Assembly (NCBI RefSeq): GCF_026262505.1
Contig: NC_067206.1
Span: 23,451,896 to 23,515,895, forward strand
Origin: Trichomonas vaginalis G3
Lineage: Eukaryota > Parabasalia > Trichomonadida > Trichomonadidae
Direction of reading: 5' to 3'
DNA length: 64,000 bases
Positions 53,408-64,000 of this stretch are shown here, piece after piece (the first letter of the stretch is position 1; the number at the start of each line of letters is the position of its first letter). The notes beneath the pieces were generated by a model. That model was not told the origin of the DNA and did no database searches. It saw only the letters and a list, made by a program, of their open reading frames with translations. A program made the translations under genes and the position numbers.

Positions 53408-54468
53408 TTTTTTGTCAAATTTTAATCGACCAAATTATTTAGATCAAAATAACTTGATAAATATTATCCTTATTCAATGTATTAATGTGAATCTAAATAG
53501 ATCAACCTTTTGATTGCTGGGCTGAATACAATCACACATTTGAAGCAACAAATCTGCTAAAAATATAACCCATCCTAAGGATGTCATTTTGTCGCGCATG
53601 GGTCGATTGCGAAACCCAAGTCGGGGCGCTGGGAGTGTCAAAAATTGAGTTAATTTGTAAAGTGTCAAAATTATTATTGGTGAATTAAAATCAAATATTA
53701 TAATAGATATCACACCTTGGTTTTTGTTGAATTTTCTTGTATTTTCAGAGAATTGATATTAAAATTTTCTATGAGCCAAAGGTACATTCAGTTGGTGATA
53801 ATAGCAAATTGGGATGAAAATTTCCTATTCCTCGCTATGGGAATATTTATTATATCTTCCGTTTCCCCTCACAAATATATTTAATTTTCTGAATAATACG
53901 TATAATAAAATGAATAACTCAAAAACTAAAATACAATATTAATATTGGGTAATGACTCGATATGATCAAAACTTTTGAATTCATACATTTTTTGAAAAAT
54001 TTGGATTTTTCAAAAATGATTTTGTTTGAGCATGAACGTGAAGCGAAATTTTAAGGAAAATATTAAGTTAAGTAATTTGGGTTTATCTTGTTATGTGATG
54101 CATATTTTCACGATCTGACAGCAGAAATCGAATCAGCGGAGCCTGAAGAATCAGATTACGCGGGAAAAATAGGTTTTGAACGCTTAGATAGGGCTAAAAT
54201 GAGACTTTATGAGGTGTGTTGTATAAATATAGTTTTTGCGATAATATGTCATGAGATCAGAATACGAAGGGAGTATGTATGCGTTATTGTCACATGTTTA
54301 TATGTGGAAATAGCTCAGTAGAGTCTGTAAGATAGTTCGGTACACACCATAAGTTATATAAAGCACAAAAAATAAAAAATAAATATTAAAAAGGTAAAAT
54401 TATATTAGAAAAAATATGTGTGAGGGGATGTCTCTATAAAACATAGTTAATTGACAAAGGTGGATGCA
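53408..54468. other. Intergenic DNA with short G+C-richer patches
   Basis: No supported gene. Near 53560-53660 and 54100-54210 the base composition rises and short frames appear (for example AEIESAEPEESDYAGKIGFER near 54120), which may be remnants of broken genes. GTGTCAAAAATT and AAGTGTCAAAATT strings at 53635-53675 resemble other element ends in the window. Confidence 0.45.
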
Positions 54469-54700
54469 CAATACACTCTTGTCGGTCAAAGTTTTGCAAT
54501 CACATTCTGATTGCAAAAGATTGTTCCATTCTGGGATACATGCAGAGGCAATGTCTCCCAGAATGAGACACTGCGACCGACAAGAGTGCACAATACACTC
54601 TTGTCGGTCAAAGTTTTGCAATCACATTCTGATTGCAAAAGATTGTTCCATTCTGGGATACATGCAGAGGCAATATCTCCCAGAATGACATCTTCATGCC
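54469..54700. repeat. Tandem pair of a 122-bp three-stem unit
   Basis: A unit of 122 bp starts at 54469 and again at 54591. Each has two inner hairpins (TTTTGCAATCACA / TTGCAAAA, and CATTCTGGGA / TCCCAGAATG); in the first unit CACTCTTGTCGGTC is closed by GACCGACAAGAGTG, making a cloverleaf-like fold. The second unit lacks the closing arm. Confidence 0.7.
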
Positions 54701-54719
54701 AAAGGCAATATATTTCTTA

Positions 54720-55980
54720 TTTAAATTTGCATAAACTCCAATTTTTTTTCAATCTTAATTAAATTTTTTTTCTACTTCTTTAATTCGTTTCATCTTTCTC
54801 ATAGAATATCTATTCCTTTTACAGACATGAAATCCCTAATCAGGCTTTTTCAATACTCATATATTTCATATAAATCATTGTTATTTTTTCTCTCATCGCA
54901 TATTTTATTAAATTTCCATATTTCCTCTCACATATCCCTCTTCACATATATTGAATCTCCACACTCATCTATTAGAACAATATATTTTCGCTTAATCTCA
55001 TATTATTCATTAACAATCTTTCCTATTCTTATTTCTAGTTAATATACCAATATATATATATAGAATATATGCCGAATTACATATTCAGATATATTAAATT
55101 CAAGAAATTCTTCTAAAATTATTCTCCTATTCATAATAAAATCATATTTAGTCTCACATCACAATTCTCTCAGTTCTCCAATATCATGTCATATTGGTAA
55201 CATCACATATATCTCTTATAATATCACTTTAATTTGTATTTTTTTATTTTAATTATATTTAATTAGTTCTACATTCTATTATTATAGAGGTTTGACAAAT
55301 TCATCAATAGTTAAAATCGAAATCTATGCAGATCTTTGAATCTAATGAAAATTACATTTCGATATCTTTTTGCAAGCTTAATTTTTTGTATTATCTTAAA
55401 ATACATTTAGTAATGTTATGTACATATTGAATTCAAATTATGACGCAGTATTATGCAACTCATCTTGAGATTCACATTTCATTTTCACAATTATTGCATA
55501 TATACATCAATAACATATTGTACTCATATAGCTACACGACTCTAAACTCAATGACATCAAATAATGCTTCTAATATTTAAAATTATTTTTGCATTTTTGA
55601 TTCTCAGCTTAACTTCTATAAATGTCACCAAAACATTTCATTCCTACCAAAAAATAATATATTAGTAATTAAGCGTTTATTATCATTGTTACTCACATCA
55701 TATTAATTCATTTTTGTAATTTTTTAAATAAATGACTGGAATCATAAACCCTATGTACCCATATCAACATGTTAAAATTTCAAAGTCTGAAACTTAGTAT
55801 ACATTGAGTTTCATGAAATCAGATAATCTCGTAGATTTCTTAAATATTATATATTGCTGGCCAATAATGATGCAGTATGATTCTCCATCATATCAGCATT
55901 CTAAACATATCTTTATTTTGTCAATTGGCATAAATTAAGGGTGCTTTTCAGGCGATAAATGGTATTTTAGATACCTGGGT
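54720..55980. other. Very AT-rich DNA without a gene
   Basis: Long runs of A and T with short frames only. I see no repeat structure of note. Confidence 0.6.
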
Positions 55981-56916
55981 AGGGGTCATGAAAAAGTTGC
56001 AAAAGTCAAAAATTGAGGGTAGCAATGATAAATATGAAAAGAAGAATAATGAAATAAAACAATGATAAATATGAAAAGAAGAATAATGAAATAAAACAAT
56101 GATAAATATGAAAAGAAAGAGAATGTTATAAAACAATGATAAATATGAAAAGAAAGAGAAATTCAAAAATCAATGATAAATATAAAAAGTGAAAGAATTC
56201 CATGAAACAATGATAAATATGAAAAGAAAGAGAATATTATAAAACAATGATAAATATGAAAAGAAAGAGAATTCCGTGAAACAATGATAAATATGAAAAG
56301 AACGAGAATTTTATAAAACAATGATAAATATAAAAAGAAAGAGAATGTAATATAGCAATTATAAATATGAAAAGAAGGAGAATGTAATAAAACATTGATA
56401 AACATGATAAGAAAGAGAATAAGTTTCATGATGACATCTGCACCGTGGTCAACTAAGATTTCAACAATTTCTATTAAATTTGTTTTGATTGCAATACTAA
56501 GAGGGCACTCATTAAAATAAAAAATATTTCATAAAGCAATAAAAAATATGAAAAGATAGAGCATTTTATAAAACAATGATTAACACGAAAAGAAAGATAA
56601 GTACATAAAACAATAATAAAAATGAAAAGAAAGAGAATGTTTTGTATCAATGATAAATATGAAAGGAAAGAGAATGTAATAAAGCAATGATGAATATGAA
56701 AAGAAAGAAAATGTTATAAAGCAATGATAAATATGAAAAGGAAGAGAATTCCATGAAACAATGATAAATATGAAAAGGAAGAGAATGTAATAAAATAATG
56801 ATTAATATGAAAAGAAAGAGAGTCACATAAAGCAATGATAAATATTAAAAGAACAAGAATGTCATTGAACAATGATAAGTATTAAAAGAAAGAAAATTCT
56901 ATGAAACAATGATAAA

Positions 56917-59207
56917 GAGTTGTTAAAAAACGGTTATAATCGTCGTCCTACTTCTCCATTTTTTACCAGAATTTCTCACTTTGAACGATAGAACCTATGA
57001 ATCGAGCCATGATTCACATACCAAAAATTCGAGGAAAATTTTTAAATGATATCTGTCTCGTCAAACCCTAATGTTGAGAAAAGATGCGAAATCATAATCA
57101 AATTATTTGGCACAAAATCAAATTTTCTTTCTTAAGAATGGTGAAGCTATATATTTTAGCTATGTCAGAATGTGAATAGTTGTATATTTATAGAATATGA
57201 GGAAATTGCAAAATTGCGAGAATATGAGAATATAAAAATGGTAAATATGCACATTTTTGATATAATTAGAATTTAATAGGAAATGAAATATGTGTGGAAG
57301 TGTGATATTGCACGATATTAACATACGAAGCAGTGAGTGAGAAAGAATTGGAGAAATTCAATGGTGAATTATAATAAAATGAGTATATAAGCCTTAGATA
57401 TGTAATGTAAAATGTTCCTAAGTAGTGGAAGATTGATTTGTATGTATTTTGACTAATCAACATCTGATTGTTCACTTTGTTCCTTATCTGAGGTGCATTA
57501 AGAGATATTGAACCTCAGATGAGGAACAAAGACTTGAAAGATTGTTAAAAACAATCTTTCATGTCTTTTGTCGACAATCTGATGTTGATTGTTCACTTTG
57601 TTCCTCATCTGAGGTACTTGTTTAAGCATTGTACCTCATATGAGGAACAAAGACTTCAGAAACTCTTAAGAACAATCTTTAGTGTTCTTGGGTGACAATC
57701 AACATCTGTTTGTTCACTTTGTTCCTCATCTGAGGTACATTAAGAGATATTGAACCTTATATGAGGAACAAAGACTTGAAAGATTGTTAAAAACAATCTT
57801 TCATGTCTTTTGACAACAATCAACATCTGATTGTTCACTTTGTTCCTCATCTGAGGTACATTAAGAGATATTGAACCTCAGATGAGGAATAAAGACTTCA
57901 GAGACTTTTTGTGAGAGTCTTCGAAAACTTTCTTCTTCAATCAGAAGTTGATTGAAGACTTTGTTCCTCATCTGAGTTAGACGGAGGAATATTGTACATC
58001 AGATGATATTATATTGTTTAAAATCACATTTTAGAGATTTTATTTGGTTAAATATAAAAATTTAATATTGAATTTAACTCATTTTAAAGATTTTATTATT
58101 CAACCCAATATGTAAACAATAACAATAACCTTCTATAGATTTAAATCATTGAAATTTGCTTGAATTTTGAAATAATGATAGAAAATATGAGAAAAAATAT
58201 AATTATAAATTGGAAAATTTTTTGATTTTTAATTTTTCATGAGAATTTATTAAATTGAGGAGTCTTTGCTCCTCATCTGAGGTTCAATATCTCTTAATGT
58301 ACCTCAGATGAGGAACAAAGTGAACAATCAGATGTTGATTGTTGTCAAAAGACATGAAAGATTGTTTTTAACAATCTTTCAAGTCTTTGTTCCTCATCTG
58401 AGGTTCAATATCTCTTAATGCACCTCAGATGAGGAACAAAGTGAACAATCAGATGCTGATTGTTCTTAAGAGTCTCTGAAGTCTTTGTTCCTCATATGAG
58501 GTACAATGCTTAAACAAGTACCTCAGATGAGGAACAAAGTCTTCAAACAGATGTTGATTGAAGAATAAAGGCTTCAAAGATCTTTGTTAAGAGTCTTTGG
58601 AGTCTTTGTTCCTCATCTGAGGTACAATGCTTAAACAAGTACCTCAGATGAGGAACAAAGTCTTCAATCAACATCAGAATATCGACAAAATCCTAAAATT
58701 CATCTTTACTCAGACTTTTTAGAATATAATTACATTATCAAATAATATCATATTCATCTAACAGTATTTCAATTACTTTTTATTGTGTTTTTCAAGAATT
58801 ATATTTTCATTTCAGCAAACATAGATATATCACAGCACATTTATTACCTTCACATTATATATGATTGTTTAATATGGTTATTACATAATTCTTCCGAATT
58901 TTTAACTTTGTGAATCTTAGATGATTCTTTCAACCTTGGACCGATCGACCATAATTTATACCATATTCACACACAAGATATTCTCATTCATTCAATATAT
59001 GAATTGCAGAAATTCATCCGAATCTCGAAATTTATATCTTCAATATCTGTCCGTGCCATGAACAAGCGCATGATATACACCGTTTCGATTAATTAGAATT
59101 TTTGATGAATTTTGTTCAGCGCTAGGACCACTCTATGCGAAACTCGTTTGTAAACCTCTCAAAATTTGGAAATGTAGGACGACGATTATTTTTTTTAGAT
59201 TATTTTC
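56917..59207. mobile_element. 2.3-kb TIR element inserted in the minisatellite, carrying a hairpin array
   Basis: Ends share ATAATCGTCGTCCTAC in inverted order (about 56936 and 59191). The flanks show CAATGATAAA on both sides (56907-56916 and 59208-59217), a 10-bp duplication, though this word is also part of the minisatellite. No transposase. Interior 57465-58665 holds the hairpin array described separately; the rest is AT-rich. Confidence 0.6.
57465..58665. repeat. Array of about nine TTTGTTCCTCATCTGAGG hairpins in two mirrored halves
   Basis: Each hairpin has arms CTTTGTTCCTCATCTGAGG and the complement around a 15-20-bp loop; they lie near 57475, 57594, 57716, 57836 and 57957, and in the other half near 58264, 58386, 58488 and 58609. 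AAAGATTGTT-type small hairpins and AATCAACATCTGATTG links separate them. The two halves are inverted copies around an AT-rich middle (about 58010-58250). Confidence 0.75.
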
Positions 59208-59415
59208 CAATGATAAATATGAAAAGTAAAATAATGTTATAAAACAATGATAAATATGAAAAGAAAGAGAATTGCATGAAACAATGATAAATATGAAAAG
59301 AAAAAGAATTTCATATAGAAATGAAAAATATGAAAATAAAGAGAATAAGTTTCATGTTAACATCTGCACCTTGTTCAACTAAGAATTCAATAATTTCCAT
59401 TGATTTGAATTTGAG

Positions 59416-60065
59416 AGTGCGGGACGAATTTGCCAACTGTCACTTTTTCAATAACCTTAAATTACGCTTTTCTGATTTTTAAAAAATAACCTTAAATTAT
59501 ATTTGAAGAAATTATGTCTATGATATATGTTTTATGCTAGAATCTTGGAGTTTTCATGCACTACACAAGAGCTCCAAGGTTCCAAGAGTGAATGCTCAAT
59601 AGCAATTATAGAGATGTACCTTTTCAAAATGACTTTTACTGATTAAATTTAATCAATAGAAGACATTTTGAAAAGGTACCTCTACAATTAGATATACAAG
59701 AGATTCAAAGCTTCATTTCAGATAGATTTGAAACTTTGAAACTCTTGGTAGATTTTGAGTGAATGCTGACAATCATCTTTGAGAAGGTTTTCTTAAAGAA
59801 AACCTTCTCAAAGAGGTTTCTCAGGAGCCCTGAGGCTCCCTTTCGTAATGATTGGGAGCCTTGGGGCTCCTGAGACGAAGAATGGCTTCGCCGAATCTTT
59901 GATCAGCAGAGGCCAAATGAAAAAGCCTCTGCTGATGGATTCTCAGGAGCCCTGAGGCTCCCTTTCGTAATGATTGGGAGCCTTGGGGCTCCTGCAGCAG
60001 AGTATCGCTCCGCTCCATTAATTTTCTTTAAAAAAAGTGCCGTGTGGCAAATTTGTCCTGTTCCC
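59416..60065. mobile_element. 650-bp non-autonomous TIR element inside an ankyrin module
   Basis: Ends AGTGCGGGACGAATTTGCC and, in reverse complement, GGGAACAGGACAAATTTGCC are inverted relatives, each followed by a CACTTTTT-like run. An 11-bp direct repeat TTGAATTTGAG flanks it (59405-59415 and 60066-60076), splitting one ankyrin repeat. Inside are several hairpins: GGTACC(T)-type arms at 59618-59683, GAGAAGGTTTTC at 59781-59817, two copies of a CAGGAGCCCTGAGGCTCC hairpin (59822 and 59943), and GCAGAGGC at 59907-59936. MULE-like by duplication size. Confidence 0.75.
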
Positions 60066-61579
60066 TTGAATTTGAGTGCCACACTAAGAGGGCACTCGTT
60101 AATATCAATATAATTTCATAAATCAATGAAAAATATGAAAAGAAAGAGAATTTCATAAAACAATAATAAATATGAAAAGAAATAGAATTTTATAAAACAA
60201 TGATAAATATGAAAAGAAAAAGAATGTAATAAAACAATGATAAATATTATAAGAAAGAGAATTCTATATAACAATGATAAATATTAAATGAAAGAAAATT
60301 CCTTGAAACAATGATAAATATGAAAAGAAAGAGAATTCCTTGAAACAATGATAAATATTAACTGAAAGAGAATATTTTTAATCAATGATAAATATGAAAA
60401 GAAAGAGAATGTAATAAAACAATGATAAATATGAAAAGAAGAATAATGAAATAAAACAATGATAAATATGAAAAGAAAGAGAATGTAATAAAACAATGAT
60501 AAATATGAAAAGAAAGAGAATTTTATAAAGCAATGATAAATATGTAAAGAAAGAAAATGTAATAAAGCAATGATAAATATTATAAGAAAGAGAATTGCAT
60601 GAAACAATGATAAATATGAAAAGAAAGAGAATAAGTCTCATGTTAACATCTGCGCCATGTTCAACTAGTTATTTAACAATTTCAATTGAATTAGTTTTGA
60701 TTGCAAAGCTAAGAGGACATTCATTAATGTCAAGAGAATTTCATAAAGCAATGAAAAATATGAAAAGAAAGAGAATGCCATTGAACAACGATAAATATGA
60801 AAAGAAATAGAGTGAAATAAAGCAATGATAAATATGAAAAGAAAGAGATGTACATAAAACAATGATAAATATGAACAGAGAGGGAATAAGTTTCATGTTG
60901 ACATCTGCACCGTGTTCGACTAAGATTTCAACAATTTCTAATGCTTTGACTTCGATTGCAATACTAAGAGGGTGCCTATTAATATCGAGAGAATTTCATA
61001 AAGCAATGAAAAATATGAAAAGAAAGAGAATTTCATAAAACAATAATAAATATAAATTGAAAAAGAATTTTATAAAACAATGATAAATATGGAAAGAGAG
61101 AAAACTCCATGAAACAACGATGAATATGAAAAGAAATATAACTTTATAAAGCAATGATAAATATGAAAAGAAAGAGAATTCCATGAAACAATGATAAATA
61201 TGAAAATAAAGAGAACAAGTTTCAGGTTAACATCTGCACCGTGTTCAACTAAGAATTTAACGATTTCTAATGATTTGACTTTGATTGCCACGCTAAGAGG
61301 GCAATCATTAATATCAAGAGAATTTCATAAAGCAATGATAAATATAAATAGAAAGAGAATGTATTAAAAAAATGATAAATATGAAAATGAAGAAAATCCC
61401 ATAAAGCAATGTTAAATATGAAAAGAAAGTGAATAAGTTTCATGTTAACATCTGCACCGTGGTCAACTAAGAATTTGACAATTTCAATTGAATTAGTTTT
61501 GATTGCCACACTAAGAGGGCACTCATTAATATCAAGATAATTTTATAAAGCAATGAAAAATATGAAAAGAAAGAGAATT

Positions 61580-62461
61580 TCATAAAATAATAATAAATAT
61601 GAAAGAAAAAAGATTATAAAGTTTGTTGATATCTTCTCCATTAGTAAGTAAATAAGATGCAATATCATAATTTCCGAAATGCATACTTTCTACTATTGAA
61701 TGAGGAGATTGTCCAAAATTTGATTTAAGGAACTCAGCAATTTCATAGTTTCGATAATTCAATGCTGTATTAATCATGTTATCAAATGATTTACCATCTT
61801 CAATCATTTGCATAAAAATCTCATTATTTCCGCATTGAACAGCATATTCTTCGGAGTTAGAAGTGTATTTACCTCCTACGTTTTTCAAGTAATTGAAACA
61901 CAGTACTGATCCAAATTTAATTGCACAATCAAGTGGTGTGATTTCATTAATTTCCTGATTAATGTCAAGATTTGGGAATTTGTTCTTAAGATCATCAGCT
62001 TTATCCAATGCAATATAGTATAAAGGAGAGTCGGTTGAATATATATTGAGGATTTCTTCTTCGTTCATTTCAGGTTCGTAGTTTTCAAATTTGAAACCTT
62101 TATAATATAAAAGTGTTGTCAATTTTTCATTTTCTGGTTTGATCAAGCATGAAAATTTGTTTAATATTTGTTGGCAAAGTTCCGTAAATAATTTAATATC
62201 TTTAACACGAATTTGTGAAAAAACATCAATCAAATACACTGCCATTTGGATAGATATTTTGTTATTTGTAATGAATTCTATAATTTGTGAAGATATTTGT
62301 AAAGTATTATTTGAATTGACACCCCAAATAATTTTAGAAGCTTGATTAGGGTATTCAAATTCTTTAATTGGTTTAATGTCGCCAAAATCACATTCATTTT
62401 TATTTTTTGATTGTTCTGAACTTGGCGTGAAAAAGAAGCTATTCGACAGGACGGCACCCAT
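61580..62461 (-). CDS. DUF3447/ankyrin protein, N-terminal part
   Basis: The start MGAVLSNSFFFTPSSEQ at 62461 is a clear ATG, and 293 codons stay open. The body is the DUF3447-type helical repeat region common in Trichomonas ankyrin proteins: YSTDSPLYYIALDKADDLKNKF (about residues 139-160), ITPLDCAIKFGSVLCFNYL, GGKYTSNSEEYAVQCGN, DGKSFDNMI and SILTN-like turns, ending LLTNGEDINKL, the last normal ankyrin position. After that Leu the frame runs into the minisatellite and stops. These proteins are thought to be scaffolds or surface-related, but specific roles are unknown. The downstream ankyrin modules belong to the same gene but are cut apart by spacers, so the copy is either truncated or relies on something I cannot see. 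Confidence 0.75.
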   Translation of the reverse strand: MGAVLSNSFFFTPSSEQSKNKNECDFGDIKPIKEFEYPNQASKIIWGVNSNNTLQISSQIIEFITNNKISIQMAVYLIDVFSQIRVKDIKLFTELCQQILNKFSCLIKPENEKLTTLLYYKGFKFENYEPEMNEEEILNIYSTDSPLYYIALDKADDLKNKFPNLDINQEINEITPLDCAIKFGSVLCFNYLKNVGGKYTSNSEEYAVQCGNNEIFMQMIEDGKSFDNMINTALNYRNYEIAEFLKSNFGQSPHSIVESMHFGNYDIASYLLTNGEDINKLYNLFSFIFIIIL

Positions 62462-62744
62462 AATTTTGAAAAAAAAGGGATAAAATTAAATATGTGATAA
62501 TATTTAATTATTAAAAATATCATTGCTGTTACTTTTCGAGATAAAAAAAATTAACTTCAGAAAAAAAAATAGTCAATACTTAAAAAAGTCTATTCCACAA
62601 TACATTTTCGAATGTAATGTAGGAAAGTTCGAGAGTAATCTTGCTTTATATCCCTTATTATATCTTCCCTGAAAGTTTCGCCTTCATTGGTTCACTGTAT
62701 GGTTCAAATTGATGTGTTATTTCAAAACGATTTTTTTTATATTT

Positions 62745-63320
62745 ATGGATGAAAACAAAAATCCCGATTGGTCATTCGGAATAGATTTCAAAATTCAATT
62801 CAGCGATGGTGAACTTGTTGATATGCATTTTAATTCATCAGATACGGTTGAATCCATCCTTAAATATATTCAAAATTTACCAAATAGATTACCAAAGGAA
62901 AACCAAGAAATAATTCTTGTTTTTGCAGGGAAAAAGCTCGATTTAAATGAAAAAATCGGCAACATAAACTTGTTTGAAGGTGCAACATTTAATGTTTTTT
63001 ACAAATACAAAAAATGTGATACACCAAACTTCGTAGAACTTCGAGGATTTAACAGATTAGCAAGAATGGGCTATTCAAGTTCAGATATAATCTCATTTAG
63101 AAATCAATTTTATAAAATTCATCAAAAACCCGAAACAGAAGAAGAGCAATTAGATATTGAAGATGATTGTTTACCAGCATTGATAGTTGCAAATGGAATG
63201 CACCTTCATCAAGAAGAAAATTTAAATAATGTTGATCAAGAAAACAGAAATATCGCAGTTACACAGTTTATGCCATTTTTAGTATATTTTTATTTGATTA
63301 TTGTAGGTATCTTAAGTTAA
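62745..63320 (+). CDS. Dsc3-like ubiquitin-domain membrane protein
   Basis: 191 residues from ATG 62745 (MDENKNPDWSFGID); an upstream in-frame ATG at 62712 would add a hydrophobic 11-residue start that the family lacks. Residues about 10-85 form a ubiquitin-like domain (IDFKIQFSDGE ... LVFAGKKLDLNEKIGNINLFEGATFNVFYK). Next comes ELRGFNRLARMGYSSSDIISF (about 94-115), the signature of the Dsc3/DUF2407 C-terminal domain in the Golgi Dsc E3 ligase complex. A hydrophobic C-terminal segment (about 173-190) would anchor it. In yeasts this complex ubiquitinates membrane proteins. Intact host gene, divergent from the ankyrin gene. Confidence 0.6.
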   Translation: MDENKNPDWSFGIDFKIQFSDGELVDMHFNSSDTVESILKYIQNLPNRLPKENQEIILVFAGKKLDLNEKIGNINLFEGATFNVFYKYKKCDTPNFVELRGFNRLARMGYSSSDIISFRNQFYKIHQKPETEEEQLDIEDDCLPALIVANGMHLHQEENLNNVDQENRNIAVTQFMPFLVYFYLIIVGILS

Positions 63321-64000
63321 TTTCATTAATTTACCTTATTTAGTTTTGTAGATGAAGAATCTTTTATCAACATTTCCAAATTTATTGTTTAGATACAGAA
63401 AAATTCGAAATTAAATTTTATTGTTCATTTTTACCTTGAATTTGCTTTTTGAAAGCAACCATGGTCCACATGCACGTATTATGTAGAAGAAAAGCTTATT
63501 CAAAAAAATTTCAGAACTCAAATTCTGAAATTCATTTATTCCTTGCTGTCAACAATTGTTCCTAGTTGACTACAATTTTCTGAAGATCATTTACATTAAT
63601 GAATCGTTAAATTATTCAATTAATTACCAAATTTGAATTTTATTCAAAACTTGGTCAATTAAACCCTTGATGCAGTAGAAAAAGGTGATTAAAACAGCAT
63701 TAGATAGTATGTACTTTAGTAATTACTCTCTAATAAATTTCAAATTTTGTTATTTGTCCAACTAAAAATAGTGTCTATTGCAGTAGTTGATTGTAGTGTG
63801 ATAAACAGAAATTCATCAAAAGTGACGGCTCTCAATTTTTTGACATTTGTAAATTCTAAATTGAATGAGAAAAATGAAATAATACTAAGCATAATACAAT
63901 ATTCTAGATTTAATTATAATTAGGAAAAAGTTAGTTTTGAGAGTACTTTTCATAGGCATATAGAATGAAATCTTCTGAAAAATAATATCACATAAACTCA
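63321..64000. other. AT-rich end of the window
   Basis: No gene seen. AAAAGTGACGGCT near 63820 resembles the CACTTTT strings at other element ends, but no partner lies in the window. Confidence 0.5.

Larger units (their letters stand above)
55990..61618 (-). repeat. Ankyrin modules separated by 37-bp minisatellite arrays
   Basis: Reading on the minus strand, single ankyrin repeats of exactly 33 codons (DINECPLSVAIK ... HGADVNMKL) alternate with arrays of a 37-bp unit whose plus-strand core is CAATGATAAATATGAAAAG. Modules lie at about 61435-61533, 61217-61315, 60888-60986, 60633-60731, 59347-59415 plus 60077-60106 (split by a transposon), and 56421-56521. The spacers always begin right after the Leu codon CTT. 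In the first five they end right before GAY-ATT; the last module has a changed start. One module has an internal stop. The consensus unit has no stop codon in any of the three minus-strand frames. Confidence 0.8.

Noticed and set aside
54306-54350. Possible tRNA (GGAAATAGCTCAGTAGAG)
   Set aside because: An A-box-like word is present, but there is no acceptor pairing and no proper T-arm at the right distance.
56163-61291. Many Phe/Ile/Tyr-rich minus-strand frames
   Set aside because: They are the minisatellite unit being stop-free in every frame, not separate membrane-protein genes.
29990-61618. A link between the palindrome's roughly 37-bp repeat spacing and the 37-bp ankyrin minisatellite
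   Set aside because: The sequences are unrelated; equal period appears to be coincidence.

Overview
The window is AT-rich eukaryotic DNA, most likely from a parabasalid (Trichomonas or Tritrichomonas type). Reasons: intronless host genes, a DUF3447/ankyrin gene of the kind these genomes carry in large numbers, a TCA(C/T)T-type initiator just upstream of one start codon, short intergenic gaps, and a heavy load of DNA transposons and virus-like elements. I cannot name the species.

Layout. 1-4.04 kb: a relatively G+C-rich unidentified coding remnant, then AT-rich DNA with many hairpins and two orphan C-terminal gene fragments. 4.04-20.76 kb: a Polinton-like / Polinton-like-virus fossil with terminal inverted repeats ending in A/T tracts. 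It holds a D12-class DNA adenine methyltransferase, small structural-type proteins, a tail-fibre-like gene, an SF3 helicase remnant, a probable minor and an intact probable major capsid gene, and a long Q-rich coiled-coil protein. Its right half is well kept and its middle-left part is heavily decayed. 20.8-24.9 kb: hairpin-built foldback DNA and a MULE-like transposase remnant. 24.944-42.852 kb: a 17.9-kb element that is one giant palindrome (arms about 8.6-8.8 kb) between perfect 7-bp direct repeats. Each arm carries an SF3 helicase, a NUMOD4/HNH endonuclease, and three small genes; its inner 3.8 kb is an array of short repeats with GATC-centred hairpins, and 86-bp tandem repeats lie at the centre. 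43.0-44.8 kb: a 120-bp MITE and an 869-bp TIR element. 44.9-53.4 kb: host genes (nucleoplasmin-like acidic protein, TFIIH p62-like subunit, a UGGT-like protein with an altered glucosyltransferase motif, and an ER thioredoxin-domain protein). 54-62.5 kb: hairpin repeats, then a minus-strand ankyrin gene whose 33-residue repeats are separated by 37-bp minisatellite arrays, invaded by two hairpin-rich TIR elements. 62.7-63.3 kb: a Dsc3-like ubiquitin-domain membrane protein.

How parts relate. The palindromic and Polinton-like elements share a helicase lineage. The UGGT-like and thioredoxin-domain genes are neighbours on one strand and both belong to ER glycoprotein folding. Several TIR elements with 9-11 bp target duplications are built largely of hairpins, and a MULE-type transposase is the natural suspect for moving them. 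The strongest candidates for undescribed biology are the giant palindrome with its covarying GATC hairpins, and the ankyrin gene whose inter-repeat spacers measure exactly 37n+8 bp at four of six junctions.
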